Positions 8,061 through 16,268 of a DNA stretch of 44,828 nt are shown one piece after another. Position numbers and translations under genes: made by a program. The stretch is from an uncultured Bacteroidales bacterium (lineage in GTDB: Bacteria; Bacteroidota; Bacteroidia; Bacteroidales; UBA4417): NCBI GenBank assembly GCA_903913645.1, contig CAIWMA010000486.1:1-44828 (forward strand), read 5' to 3'. Numbering within the stretch: the first letter of the stretch is position 1; every line of letters starts with the position of its first letter. Below the pieces are notes generated by a model. That model did no database searches. It was not told where the DNA came from and saw nothing but the letters and a program-made list of their open reading frames with translations.

Positions 8061-8068
8061 TACTTTTG
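8061..8068 (+). promoter_or_regulatory. Predicted -7 promoter element for proA-proB
   Basis: TACTTTTG matches TAnnTTTG exactly. A TTTG at 8045-8048 is too close to be a normal -33 element, so only the -7 box is well supported. Transcription would start near 8075, giving about a 70-nt leader. Confidence 0.5.
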
Positions 8069-8078
8069 TAATCTCAGA

Positions 8079-8113
8079 ATCACGCATTACGTGATGCCAG
8101 GTTAAAAGCTGGT
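8079..8113 (+). promoter_or_regulatory. Two small hairpins in the proA leader
   Basis: ATCACG-CATTA-CGTGAT (8079-8095, 6-bp perfect stem) is directly followed by GCCAG-N8-CTGGT (8096-8113). They lie between the predicted promoter and the ATG at 8146. No known riboswitch family is recognised. A leader regulatory role is only an inference. Confidence 0.3.
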
Positions 8114-8145
8114 TTTATAAGTACCTTTCCAAAATTCCAATTCTC

Positions 8146-9333
8146 ATGCAAACTGATGTAAAAAATAAAACCTTATCCGACCTTGCCATGCTTATTTCAG
8201 AACATAAATCTGAAATAATTCAGCAGAATAATATTGATATTGCAGGTTCCGACAATCTCGACCCAACTCTGTACGATAGGCTGAAAGTGGACGAAAAAAA
8301 GGTCGATGGTATGGTCGCATCTATAAATGAAGTTATACATCTTGAAGACCCTGAAGGAGAAATACTTCACCACTACAATCACCCGAATGGAATGAAGGTT
8401 GAAAACAGGAGCGTTCCATTTGGACGAATTCTTATCATATACGAATCAAGACCTGATGTAACCATAGAAGCAGCCATAAATGCCTTTAAGTCAGGAAATA
8501 AAATCTATTTGAAAGGCGGAAAAGAATCGAAAAACACCAATGTCTTCCTGGTAAACCTTTGGGCACAGGCATTACAGATGAATAATTTGGCAGTTGAAAC
8601 TGTAACCTACCTGGACATCGACAGAACAGAAACTCAGAAATTATTAAAAGAAAATCATCTCAGTCTGGATCTGATAATCCCACGAGGTGGTGAAGAACTT
8701 ATCAATTACATTAAACAGAATACGTCCATCCCTCTCATTATCAGTGGCAGAGGCAATAATTTTGTTTATGTGCATTCGGATGCCGATTTCACGATGGCTC
8801 AGGAAATCGTTATCAACGGCAAAAGCAGATTGAGCGTTTGTAATGCCATTGATAAAGTGCTTTTCAATTCAAACACAGAAAATTTAAAACAGAAAGTTGA
8901 GCAGGTTCTCACAAAAGCGATAGAAATGAAGCTTGATGTTTATGGCGATGGAGATTTCTTTAAATCGTTTGAGTTTATAACTCCGATGACTGATCCACAG
9001 ATGTATGAACAGGAGTTTCTTTCACCAAAAATATTGTTCGGAATTGTTGAAAACGTTGATAATGCTATAGATATCATTAACAAATATTCCGGCGGACATT
9101 CTGCAGTTATTGTAACTGAAGATGAAAGCGTGGCGACTAAATTTCAGAATGAAGTGGATTGTGCAGCAGTATATCACAATGCATCTTCAAGGTTTACTGA
9201 TGGCGGCCAGTTTGGATTCGGTGCCGAAATAGCTATCAGCACCCAAAAGCTACATTTCCGGGGACCTGTAGGTTTGGCACAACTTGTTACCAATAAATGG
9301 TTTATAACCGGAAACGGGCAAATTAGGAAGTAG
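8146..9333 (+). CDS. proA: Glutamate-5-semialdehyde dehydrogenase (gamma-glutamyl phosphate reductase)
   Basis: 395 residues, close to the family norm of about 410. It reduces gamma-glutamyl phosphate with NADPH to glutamate semialdehyde, the second step of proline synthesis in the cytoplasm. Signatures include the aldehyde-dehydrogenase-like nucleotide-binding region (PFGRILIIYESRPDVTIEAA, 91-110), GNKIYLKGGKES (117-128), IIPRGGEELI (177-186) and the catalytic Cys232 in GKSRLSVCNA. The C-terminal part retains SSRFTDGGQFGFGAEIAIST. It runs directly into proB with one base between stop and start, so the two enzymes of the pathway are co-transcribed, probably from the promoter near 8061. Confidence 0.95.
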   Translation: MQTDVKNKTLSDLAMLISEHKSEIIQQNNIDIAGSDNLDPTLYDRLKVDEKKVDGMVASINEVIHLEDPEGEILHHYNHPNGMKVENRSVPFGRILIIYESRPDVTIEAAINAFKSGNKIYLKGGKESKNTNVFLVNLWAQALQMNNLAVETVTYLDIDRTETQKLLKENHLSLDLIIPRGGEELINYIKQNTSIPLIISGRGNNFVYVHSDADFTMAQEIVINGKSRLSVCNAIDKVLFNSNTENLKQKVEQVLTKAIEMKLDVYGDGDFFKSFEFITPMTDPQMYEQEFLSPKILFGIVENVDNAIDIINKYSGGHSAVIVTEDESVATKFQNEVDCAAVYHNASSRFTDGGQFGFGAEIAISTQKLHFRGPVGLAQLVTNKWFITGNGQIRK

Positions 9334-9334
9334 T

Positions 9335-10111
9335 ATGAAAGGAATTATTGTAGTTAAAATTGGCACATCAACACTTACCGCCGGAACAAAAAAAATTTCA
9401 AGGGGTAAAATTGAAGATATTGCCCGGCAGATTGACCGGTTAAAAGAAAACTACCATATAGTCCTGGTTTCATCCGGCGCTATTGCAACAGCGCGGCAAT
9501 TTGTAAATATCGAAGGCTGGGAAAATATTGTTCGATCAAAACAAGCCTTGTCAGCTATTGGACAGCCCAAATTAATGCAGATTTACAGCGAGGTTTTTGG
9601 TGATTTCAATCTTAAAATTGCACAGTGTTTAATGACATACCGGGACTTTGAAAACGAGGTCTCCAGGATTAATACGGCAAATACGATCAGCGAATTACTG
9701 GCGCATAATTATATTCCTGTGATTAACGAGAATGATACCGTTGCAGTAGAAGAGCTGATACTTGGAGATAATGATAAATTGTCGGCTATGGTAGCAAATT
9801 TAATTGATGCCGAAAAACTGATAATAGCTTCGGACATTGATGGTTTATTTGACAAAAACCCAAAATTATACAGTGACGCAAAATTAATTACAGAAATCTC
9901 CGATTTAGATTCCATAGGCAAGTTTATTGAAGAAAATGATGACGGACTTGGCACCGGGGGAATGACTTCAAAAATAAATGCGGTAAAAATCTGTTTTGAG
10001 AAACACATCACAGTTTATATTGTAAATGGCTCGAAACCGAATTTTATTGAGGACAGCCTAAGCGACAATATTGAGTTCACGAAATTGATTCCTGGCAAAA
10101 ACCTCAACTAA
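9335..10111 (+). CDS. proB: Glutamate 5-kinase without the PUA domain
   Basis: 258 residues; this is the amino-acid-kinase domain only. E. coli ProB has about 367 residues because of a C-terminal PUA domain that is absent here. It phosphorylates glutamate to gamma-glutamyl phosphate, the first and usually feedback-controlled step of proline synthesis. Signatures: VVKIGTSTLT (6-15), VLVSSGAIATA (42-52), INENDTVAVEE with GDNDKLSAMVANLI after it, SDIDGLFDKNP, and GTGGMTSKI for nucleotide binding. The gene order proA-proB is the reverse of the proBA order of enterobacteria. Single-domain kinases are known in other bacteria, so activity is expected. Confidence 0.95.
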   Translation: MKGIIVVKIGTSTLTAGTKKISRGKIEDIARQIDRLKENYHIVLVSSGAIATARQFVNIEGWENIVRSKQALSAIGQPKLMQIYSEVFGDFNLKIAQCLMTYRDFENEVSRINTANTISELLAHNYIPVINENDTVAVEELILGDNDKLSAMVANLIDAEKLIIASDIDGLFDKNPKLYSDAKLITEISDLDSIGKFIEENDDGLGTGGMTSKINAVKICFEKHITVYIVNGSKPNFIEDSLSDNIEFTKLIPGKNLN

Positions 10112-10141
10112 TTGAAAATTAACCTGTAATCTGTACCTTTG
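10112..10141 (+). promoter_or_regulatory. Strong Bacteroidota-type promoter upstream of a small ORF and barrel gene 1
   Basis: TTG (10112-10114), exactly 19 bp, then TACCTTTG (10134-10141). It begins at the proB stop codon. Predicted transcription start is near 10147, 26 nt before a 39-codon ORF and about 180 nt before the first barrel paralog. Confidence 0.7.
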
Positions 10142-10172
10142 AATTCGACTGCTTCGATAAGGCAATTCAAAT

Positions 10173-10292
10173 ATGCACAGTATAAAATTATTCCATTTTC
10201 AGAAGCATTTAAACAAAAGAATTATTTTCTTAGGGGCAATAACCACACATCTGGTTTTATTCTATATTTACAACGTAAAGTATAATTGTTAG
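10173..10292 (+). CDS. Candidate 39-residue small membrane protein
   Basis: An ATG at 10173 opens 39 codons to a TAG at 10290-10292. The peptide begins MHSIKLFHFQKHLNKR, a basic stretch, then has a hydrophobic run IIFLGAITTHLVLFYIY compatible with one membrane helix, and ends NVKYNC. It lies 26 nt below a canonical promoter, and its stop is 37 nt before the ATG of the first barrel gene. No family is recognised. It could be a real small protein, a leader peptide for the barrel operon, or a chance ORF in a long 5' leader. Confidence 0.35.
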   Translation: MHSIKLFHFQKHLNKRIIFLGAITTHLVLFYIYNVKYNC

Positions 10293-10328
10293 CTTAATCC
10301 TAACTTCTTTCATTATAAATGCTTTCCT

Positions 10329-11507
10329 ATGAAGTTTATACTATTTTCATTTTTCCTGATACTAAGCACTTTAAGCGTTTTAGGTCAGGTAAGTTTTGAT
10401 AAAGGTTATTTTATTACCAACAATAACCAGCGGGTCGAGTGTTATATAAAAAATACCGATTGGGGTGATACCCCCAAGGACTTTAGATACAAGCTTACTG
10501 AAACTGGTGAAACCTTGAAAGGAGAAATTTCTGATACCAGGGAGTTTGGCATCCCAGGAATAATAAAATGTATACGGGCCGATGTAAAAATTGACCGTTC
10601 ACCTCGTACTTTTTCTAATTTTTCAGATACGAAAGAGCCCATATGGGCAGATGAGAAATTGTTCTTAAATGTAATACTCACTGGGAAAGCTTCACTTTAT
10701 TATTTTGCACAGGCTGATATAAGGTTCTACTTCTACTCCGTTAATGATACTGCTATAAAACAATTGATTTGCAAGGATTACAAAATTGACAATTCAAATA
10801 TTTACAAAACAAATAATGAATTCAGGCTTCAACTCTATAACGATGTAAAGTGCCCCGGTGCATTGATAAGTTCGGTTGAAAAACTAAATTATAAGCAGGA
10901 TGAACTGGTAAGTTATTTTAATAAATACAATTCCTGCATGGGCAGTTCCATGGAATCCTTTGCTTTCAGAAAAAAAAGAGATTTATTCAATCTCAGGATC
11001 ACACCAGGTATTAATTATTCCTCCTTTTTGGTTCAGAATCGCTCATACGGCAAAGATTATGCATTTAAAAGTAAAGTGAGCTTCCGTCTAGGGCTCGACG
11101 GAGAACTGGTATTTCCTTTCAATAAAAATAAATGGGCCTTATTTTTTGAACCTACCTATCAGAGTTTCAATTCCGAAGCTAACCCCAACAGTTCTCCGGC
11201 ATTATCCATAGCATATAGTAACATTGAGTTTCCGATTGGCCTTCGATATTATATGTTCCTGAATCATGATATTAAACTTGTAATCGATGCATTATTTATT
11301 CCAGCAGATGCTATTGCATTTAAAGAGGACTTCTATGTGTTTAAAATTAATCCAAATTCAAGTTTTGCTTTTAGCGGAGGTTTTGAATTCAAAAGATTGT
11401 CCGCTCAAATCAGATATTATACCCCACGAAACCTGATATGGAACAACGATCCATGGTATTCTGACTACCAGAGGATTTCGTTTATACTTGGATTTAAAAT
11501 ATTGTAG
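10329..11507 (+). CDS. Outer-membrane beta-barrel protein, tandem paralog 1
   Basis: 392 residues. Signal peptide MKFILFSFFLILSTLSVLGQ, then a conserved soluble domain of about 180 residues: DKGYFITNNNQRVECYIKN, TREFGI, RADVKIDRSP, SLYYF and IKQLICKDY recur in the two genes that follow. The last 180 residues, from NLRITPGINYSS to ISFILGFKIL, look like an eight-to-ten-stranded barrel of the PorT/OMP_b-brl class, ending in alternating hydrophobic residues. Such Bacteroidota proteins have no established function. Divergence from paralogs 2 and 3 is greater than between those two. Likely transcribed from the promoter at 10112. Name it only as a barrel protein. Confidence 0.75.
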   Translation: MKFILFSFFLILSTLSVLGQVSFDKGYFITNNNQRVECYIKNTDWGDTPKDFRYKLTETGETLKGEISDTREFGIPGIIKCIRADVKIDRSPRTFSNFSDTKEPIWADEKLFLNVILTGKASLYYFAQADIRFYFYSVNDTAIKQLICKDYKIDNSNIYKTNNEFRLQLYNDVKCPGALISSVEKLNYKQDELVSYFNKYNSCMGSSMESFAFRKKRDLFNLRITPGINYSSFLVQNRSYGKDYAFKSKVSFRLGLDGELVFPFNKNKWALFFEPTYQSFNSEANPNSSPALSIAYSNIEFPIGLRYYMFLNHDIKLVIDALFIPADAIAFKEDFYVFKINPNSSFAFSGGFEFKRLSAQIRYYTPRNLIWNNDPWYSDYQRISFILGFKIL

Positions 11508-11670
11508 TTTAATCAATAAATTAGTTGGAAAAGGTCTGAGTTAAAATACCAGGAAACTTCCTGAATGCTCCCATAAATTTCTTAACAGGTGAAAAAGTAT
11601 TCGTACCTATGCAAAACATTCGTGTATATAACCATTAATAAAATATTCACTTTAAATCACATATAATCAT

Positions 11671-12846
11671 ATGAAAACCAATATCATAACTATCATATTA
11701 GCTTTTATCACATTGATTTCTTTTGGGCAAATCAACTATGAAAGTGGTTACTTTATTGATAATAACAACAAGCGCGTTGAATGCTTAATTAAAAACATTG
11801 ACTGGAAAAACAATCCAACCGAATTTGCATATAAAGTAACAGCGAACGCTATCCCTGAAAAAGGCTCACTCAACACTGTTAAAGAGTTTGGAGTTACCGA
11901 CTTTTCAAAATATGTAAGGGCAGATGTAAAAATTGATATTTCTTCTTCTGAACTCGATAATCTCTCAAATCAGGCTAATCCAGAATGGCAGGAGGAACGT
12001 TTGTTTTTAAACATGTTGGTTGAAGGAAAAGCAAAACTGTATTATTACGAAAAAAGCAGATTTGTTCGTTTCTTCTACTCTTTATCAGACACATCGATTG
12101 TTCAATTAATTTACAAAGAATATTATGCTTCTGAAAACCAGTTAGCTGAGAATTTTACATATCGCACACAACTTTGGAATAATGTAAGGTGTGTAAATGA
12201 AGGTTTGAATTCGGTGGAAAATTTGCGCTATAATAAAGGTGAGTTAGAACGTTACTTCAAAAAGTACAATGCAAATGAAGAAAGTACTACTTTGGTATAT
12301 AGCGCAAAAAAGAATAGAGATTCCTTTCAATTGCGCCTAACACCAGGTTTAAATTATTCATCAGTAAAGGCTGCTAATGCTTTTGCATCTAATGAATTCG
12401 TTGATTTTGGTCCTAAAATAAACTTTAGAATCGGGGTCGAGGCACAATTCATACTGCCGTTTAACAAGAATAAATGGGGAATTCTTTTTGATCCCAGTTT
12501 TCAGTATTTTAACGCAAGCGGGCAGAATAGTTATGAAAAGGTAGAAATGAAGTATCAATCCATTGAATTCCCCATAGGTCTGCGCCACAGATTTTATATA
12601 AATGAAAACCTGACATTTTTTGTAGATGCACTTTTTATAACAAATTACAGTTTTGATTTTAATTCGACAATTTCAAGCCTCGAGGTTAGGACCGGTAATA
12701 GCTATGCTATTGGAGGAGGTGCAGGATTTAAAAAATTAAGTGCTGAGATCAGGTATTCAACCCAAAGAAATTTGTTAAGAGATTATATATACTGGAGTAC
12801 AGACTATCGCAGAATTTCACTCATTCTTGGTTTCAGAATACTTTAA
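11671..12846 (+). CDS. Outer-membrane beta-barrel protein, tandem paralog 2
   Basis: 391 residues. Signal peptide MKTNIITIILAFITLISFGQ. The N-terminal domain repeats the family pattern (ESGYFIDNNNKRVECLIKNI, DWKNNPTEFAYKV, KEFGVTDFSKYVRADVKID, LYYYEKSRFVRFFYSLSDTS). The barrel half starts at FQLRLTPGLNYSS and ends RISLILGFRIL. It lies 163 bp after paralog 1, so it may have its own promoter, although no TAnnTTTG element is evident there. It is most similar to paralog 3, which follows by 29 bp and is probably co-transcribed. Function unknown; outer-membrane location is inferred from signal peptide and strand pattern. Confidence 0.75.
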   Translation: MKTNIITIILAFITLISFGQINYESGYFIDNNNKRVECLIKNIDWKNNPTEFAYKVTANAIPEKGSLNTVKEFGVTDFSKYVRADVKIDISSSELDNLSNQANPEWQEERLFLNMLVEGKAKLYYYEKSRFVRFFYSLSDTSIVQLIYKEYYASENQLAENFTYRTQLWNNVRCVNEGLNSVENLRYNKGELERYFKKYNANEESTTLVYSAKKNRDSFQLRLTPGLNYSSVKAANAFASNEFVDFGPKINFRIGVEAQFILPFNKNKWGILFDPSFQYFNASGQNSYEKVEMKYQSIEFPIGLRHRFYINENLTFFVDALFITNYSFDFNSTISSLEVRTGNSYAIGGGAGFKKLSAEIRYSTQRNLLRDYIYWSTDYRRISLILGFRIL

Positions 12847-12875
12847 GCTGTTCATTTTAAACTAAAACATAATTT

Positions 12876-14048
12876 ATGAAAACAAAGTTTATTGCTTTAT
12901 TTTTAATTGTCACTTCAAGTACGTTCGGACAAATCAGCTTTGAAAAAGGCTATTTTATCAATAATGATAACCAGCGGGTTGAATGCCTGATTAAAAATAT
13001 GGATTGGAAGAACAATCCTTCAGAATTTGATTATAAATTAACTGCCGATGGAAGTGCAGAAAAAGGAAGCCTTGCTAATATAAAAGAGCTGGGTGTTACA
13101 GGTTTCTCGCGGTATGTTAGGGCAGATGTAGAAATTGATCTGTCACCTGCTGATTTAAATAACCTTTCAAAAAAACCTGACCCGGAATGGTCGCTTCAGA
13201 GATTGTTCCTGAAAGTGCTTGTTGATGGGAAAGCAACTCTTTACTATTATGAGAACAAAGGTTTGGTCCGTTTTTTTTACTCGGTTTCAGATACTGCAAT
13301 AAATCAGCTGATTTATAAGGAATATTACACCGCTGATAACCAGGTTGCGGAAAACCGCCAATTTCGCGGTCAACTCTGGACAGATGTCAGAATTGCAAAC
13401 GAAAACATGACTTCAGTGCAGAATATCCGCTATTATATTTCCGATCTTGTCCGCTATTTTGAAAAGTATAACGAAGGAGACGGGGTTTCATCGACGGTAC
13501 TGGGTTCGAGAGAAAAAAAGGATTCGTTTCATATAAGGATTACACCTGGCATTAGTTTTGCGTCAATGTCAATTTCTGATCTCGAAGGCTCAGGCGAAGT
13601 GATTGATTTTGGGAATAAAGTAACATTCAGTTTCGGGTTGGATGCCGAGTTAATTTTGCCATTTAACAAGAATAAATGGGGATTTTTTTTGAATCCTACC
13701 TATCAATATTTTAATTCATCCATACCCTATCTCAATTCAACCATCTCAGCAGACTACCAATCGATTGAATTTCCGTTGGGGATCAGGTACTATATCTTTT
13801 TAAACCAGAACTTAAAATTGTTTGCCAATGCGGAATTCATACTTATGAAAAGTATTTCGTTCGATTCAAAAATTTATGGCATGGATGTTAATACCCGTAA
13901 TAGTTGTGCTATAGGATGTGGTGTTGCGCATAAAAAACTGAGTGCTGAAATACGCTATTATACCGACCGGGAATTACTTTACGATTACATTAGTGTAAAT
14001 ACTGACTATACAAGGCTTTCAATACTATTCGGGTACAAGATTTTTTAA
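12876..14048 (+). CDS. Outer-membrane beta-barrel protein, tandem paralog 3
   Basis: 390 residues. Signal peptide MKTKFIALFLIVTSSTFGQ. The same two-part structure is present: soluble N-terminal domain (EKGYFINNDNQRVECLIKNM, DWKNNPSEFDYKL, RYVRADVEIDLSP, LVRFFYSVSDTAINQLIYKE), then a barrel from FHIRITPGISFAS to RLSILFGYKIF. Paralogs 2 and 3 share long blocks (DWKNNP, YVRADV, RFFYS, QLIYKEYY), pointing to a later duplication than the one that gave paralog 1. Differences concentrate in the barrel loops, as expected for surface-exposed parts. Function is unknown. The downstream ribosomal operon has its own promoter. Confidence 0.75.
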   Translation: MKTKFIALFLIVTSSTFGQISFEKGYFINNDNQRVECLIKNMDWKNNPSEFDYKLTADGSAEKGSLANIKELGVTGFSRYVRADVEIDLSPADLNNLSKKPDPEWSLQRLFLKVLVDGKATLYYYENKGLVRFFYSVSDTAINQLIYKEYYTADNQVAENRQFRGQLWTDVRIANENMTSVQNIRYYISDLVRYFEKYNEGDGVSSTVLGSREKKDSFHIRITPGISFASMSISDLEGSGEVIDFGNKVTFSFGLDAELILPFNKNKWGFFLNPTYQYFNSSIPYLNSTISADYQSIEFPLGIRYYIFLNQNLKLFANAEFILMKSISFDSKIYGMDVNTRNSCAIGCGVAHKKLSAEIRYYTDRELLYDYISVNTDYTRLSILFGYKIF

Positions 14049-14141
14049 GATGTAGTTCTTTCTCATCTGTTTATGAAAAACCGCCAGGTGTTGCAATCAA
14101 ATAATAATTCAAAAATATGTTTATAACTTAAAAAGAATTTG

Positions 14142-14149
14142 TACTTTTG
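14142..14149 (+). promoter_or_regulatory. Predicted -7 promoter element for rpsF-rpsR-rplI
   Basis: TACTTTTG matches TAnnTTTG, with a weak TTT 19 bp upstream. Transcription would start near 14156, giving a leader of about 46 nt before rpsF. The leader contains the 13-mer AATCACGCATTAC (14165-14177) that also occurs in the proA leader. Confidence 0.6.
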
Positions 14150-14201
14150 CACTCCATTTGTAAAAATCACGCATTACAATAACTAAAATAAAGTAAAACA
14201 A

Positions 14202-14561
14202 ATGATTAGACAGTACGAAGCCGTTTTCATTATGACTCCCGTTTTATCTGATGAACAGATGAAGGAAACGGTAAGCAAGTTCCAGAAGTTCCTTAATGAC
14301 AAAGGGGCTACAATTATTAACGACGACAATTGGGGTTTACGTAAGTTAGCTTACCCTATTCAGAAAAAATCGACCGGTTTTTATCACCAGTTCGAATTTC
14401 TTGCTGAAGGTAACCTGATCAACGATTTCGAAATCGCCATGAAACGTGATGAGCGTATTCTTCGCTTTCTCACTGTTGTTTGTGACAAACACGCTGTTGC
14501 ATACAGCGCTAAACGTCGTGCTAAAAAAGCAGAAAAAGCTGCAGAAAAAGCACAGGCTTAA
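14202..14561 (+). CDS. rpsF: 30S ribosomal protein S6
   Basis: 119 residues. [20 protein letters not shown], the [23 protein letters not shown] block and the C-terminal basic/Ala tail are typical S6. S6 binds the 16S central domain together with S18, encoded next. The operon order rpsF-rpsR-rplI, with no priB or ssb between, is usual for Bacteroidota. The gap to rpsR is 24 bp. Confidence 0.97.
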   Translation: MIRQYEAVFIMTPVLSDEQMKETVSKFQKFLNDKGATIINDDNWGLRKLAYPIQKKSTGFYHQFEFLAEGNLINDFEIAMKRDERILRFLTVVCDKHAVAYSAKRRAKKAEKAAEKAQA

Positions 14562-14585
14562 TTGTAACCCTAAAAAATCAGAAAA

Positions 14586-14858
14586 ATGGCCACACAAGGA
14601 AATTCGGATATCAAATACCTGACTCCCATTACGGTTGACGTCAAAAAGAAAAAATATTGCCGTTTCAAAAAGAGCGGTATCAAGTACATCGATTACAAAG
14701 ATGCAGACTTCTTGCTCAAATTTATTAACGAGCAAGGTAAGATTTTACCACGCCGGTTAACCGGAACAAGTACCAAGTACCAGCGCAAAGTAGCCCAGGC
14801 TGTTAAACGTGCCCGTCACTTGTCGTTATTACCTTACGTTGCAGACTTATTAAAATAG
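14586..14858 (+). CDS. rpsR: 30S ribosomal protein S18
   Basis: 90 residues. [20 protein letters not shown], the [18 protein letters not shown] motif and [11 protein letters not shown] are the S18 signature. It pairs with S6 on the 30S platform. Single Cys in YCRF, so it has only one of the zinc-type cysteines. It is followed after 12 bp by rplI. Confidence 0.97.
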   Translation: MATQGNSDIKYLTPITVDVKKKKYCRFKKSGIKYIDYKDADFLLKFINEQGKILPRRLTGTSTKYQRKVAQAVKRARHLSLLPYVADLLK

Positions 14859-14870
14859 TAGGAGGTTCAG

Positions 14871-15320
14871 ATGGAAATTATACTTAAAAAAGATGTAACC
14901 AACTTAGGTTACGCACACGATGTTGTGACAGTTAAAGACGGCTTTGCCCGCAATTTTCTTATTCCACAGGGACATGCTGTTATGGCAACCGAACCTAACA
15001 GGAAGATTAATGCCGAAGACCTCCGTCAGAAATCATTCAAAGCTCAGAAAACCAAAAAAGAAGCTGAAGTAGTTGCTCAATCACTTGAGAATATTACAGT
15101 TAAAATAGGAGCTAAAGCTGCTGAAACCGGAAAAATTTACGGATCAGTTAATGCTATTCAGATTGCTGATGCACTCAGAGATCAATTTAAAATTGATATT
15201 GACCGCAAGAAAATTCATGTTGATGGCGAATCAATCAAAGAAACCGGTAGCTATACTGCCAGTATTCGTCTTCACAAGGATCTGCTTGTAAATATCAATT
15301 TTGAGGTTATTGCTGAATAA
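14871..15320 (+). CDS. rplI: 50S ribosomal protein L9
   Basis: 149 residues. The N-terminal domain MEIILKKDVTNLGYAHDVV with VKDGFARNFLIPQGHAVMAT is the rRNA-binding L9 signature. A long helical linker and the C-terminal domain (TGKIYGSVNAIQIADAL, IDRKKIHVDGESIKETG) follow. L9 extends from the L1 side of the 50S subunit and affects reading-frame maintenance. Last gene of the ribosomal operon; a good terminator follows. Confidence 0.97.
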   Translation: MEIILKKDVTNLGYAHDVVTVKDGFARNFLIPQGHAVMATEPNRKINAEDLRQKSFKAQKTKKEAEVVAQSLENITVKIGAKAAETGKIYGSVNAIQIADALRDQFKIDIDRKKIHVDGESIKETGSYTASIRLHKDLLVNINFEVIAE

Positions 15321-15352
15321 TCATAACCTTGCAAGCATATTATTGTTAATTT

Positions 15353-15380
15353 AATCCCGGATTATTCCGGGATTTTTTTT
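15353..15380 (+). terminator. Rho-independent terminator after rplI
   Basis: AATCCCGG-ATTATT-CCGGGATT, an 8-bp perfect stem, then a T-run, 32 bp after the rplI stop. Confidence 0.9.
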
Positions 15381-15405
15381 TGTATTGAACTAACCTCATA
15401 AGAGT

Positions 15406-16191
15406 ATGCTTTCACACAATCAAGTCAAATATATCAATTCACTGAAGATAAAGAAATTCAGGCAGTTACACAAGGCTTTTATCGTTGAAGGCGAAAAAGG
15501 GGTCGGGGAACTGCTCAAAAGTTCATTACAAACTTTAAAACTGTTTGCTTTACCTGAATGGGTTGATAAGAATATTCCCATGCTGAAAAGGAAAAATATT
15601 GATCTGCAGGAAATTTCAGAAACCGAACTTAGCAAAATCACTGACCTCATTACACCAAACCAGGTTTTGGCAATTGCTGAAATACCTGCCACCGCTCTAC
15701 CCGCTCCAACCGAATTTACCGGAATGACCCTTGCGTTGGATGGCATACGGGATCCCGGCAATATGGGAACCATGATCCGCACAGCCGATTGGTTCGGAAT
15801 CAGCAAGATCATTTGCTCTTCCGACTCGGTTGATATGTATAATCCTAAAGTTATTCAAGCAACAATGGGATCATTCAGCAGGGTTAGCGTTTTTTATATC
15901 AACCTGCCAGATTTCTTTAAAAGCTTGCCTTCGGAAATTCCTGTTTTTGGCGCCATGCTCGAAGGCCCAGATATTACACAGAAAATCTTTACCCGCCCGG
16001 GAATTGTAATGATTGGCAGCGAGTCGCATGGAATATCAGGCAGCCTGATTCCCTTCATCAACGAGCCGCTTCATATTCCTCATTTTTCTGATTCAGGAAC
16101 ACAAAATCATGCCGAATCACTGAATGCTTCAATTGCCAATGGAATTATATGTTACGAAATTTGCAAACAGCTTTATAAAAATATTTTTTGA
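15406..16191 (+). CDS. TrmH/SpoU-family 2'-O-ribose RNA methyltransferase
   Basis: 261 residues. Residues about 1-95 are an SpoU substrate-binding-type domain (FRQLHKAFIVEGEKGVGELL). The SPOUT knot domain carries all three motifs: motif 1 LDGIRDPGNMGTMIRTADWF, motif 2 IVMIGSESHGISGSL and motif 3 NHAESLNASIANGI. It would use SAM to methylate the 2'-OH of a rRNA or tRNA nucleotide. It is closest in outline to RlmB or TrmH-like rRNA enzymes; the exact target cannot be read. It is placed after the rplI terminator, so it is probably a separate unit. Confidence 0.9.
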   Translation: MLSHNQVKYINSLKIKKFRQLHKAFIVEGEKGVGELLKSSLQTLKLFALPEWVDKNIPMLKRKNIDLQEISETELSKITDLITPNQVLAIAEIPATALPAPTEFTGMTLALDGIRDPGNMGTMIRTADWFGISKIICSSDSVDMYNPKVIQATMGSFSRVSVFYINLPDFFKSLPSEIPVFGAMLEGPDITQKIFTRPGIVMIGSESHGISGSLIPFINEPLHIPHFSDSGTQNHAESLNASIANGIICYEICKQLYKNIF

Positions 16192-16231
16192 TTTCTTAGG
16201 CTTTTTATGTAAAATTCACTAATTTTTTGCT

Positions 16232-16239
16232 TAAATTTG
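16232..16239 (+). promoter_or_regulatory. Predicted -7 promoter element for the alpha-CTD/sigma4/HARE-HTH gene
   Basis: TAAATTTG matches TAnnTTTG. Transcription would begin near 16246, about 23 nt before the GTG start at 16269. No clear -33 element. Confidence 0.45.
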
Positions 16240-16268
16240 TATGTTTAACATAAAAACCCAAAAAAACC

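Noticed and set aside
8079-8113. SAM- or other riboswitch in the proA leader
   Set aside because: Only two short hairpins without a recognisable pseudoknot or ligand-pocket consensus, and the gene is not a plausible target of SAM control.
14165-14177. Ribosomal S6:S18 leader motif before rpsF
   Set aside because: The leader is short and lacks the expected conserved stem and CCG bulge; only the 13-mer shared with proA is present.
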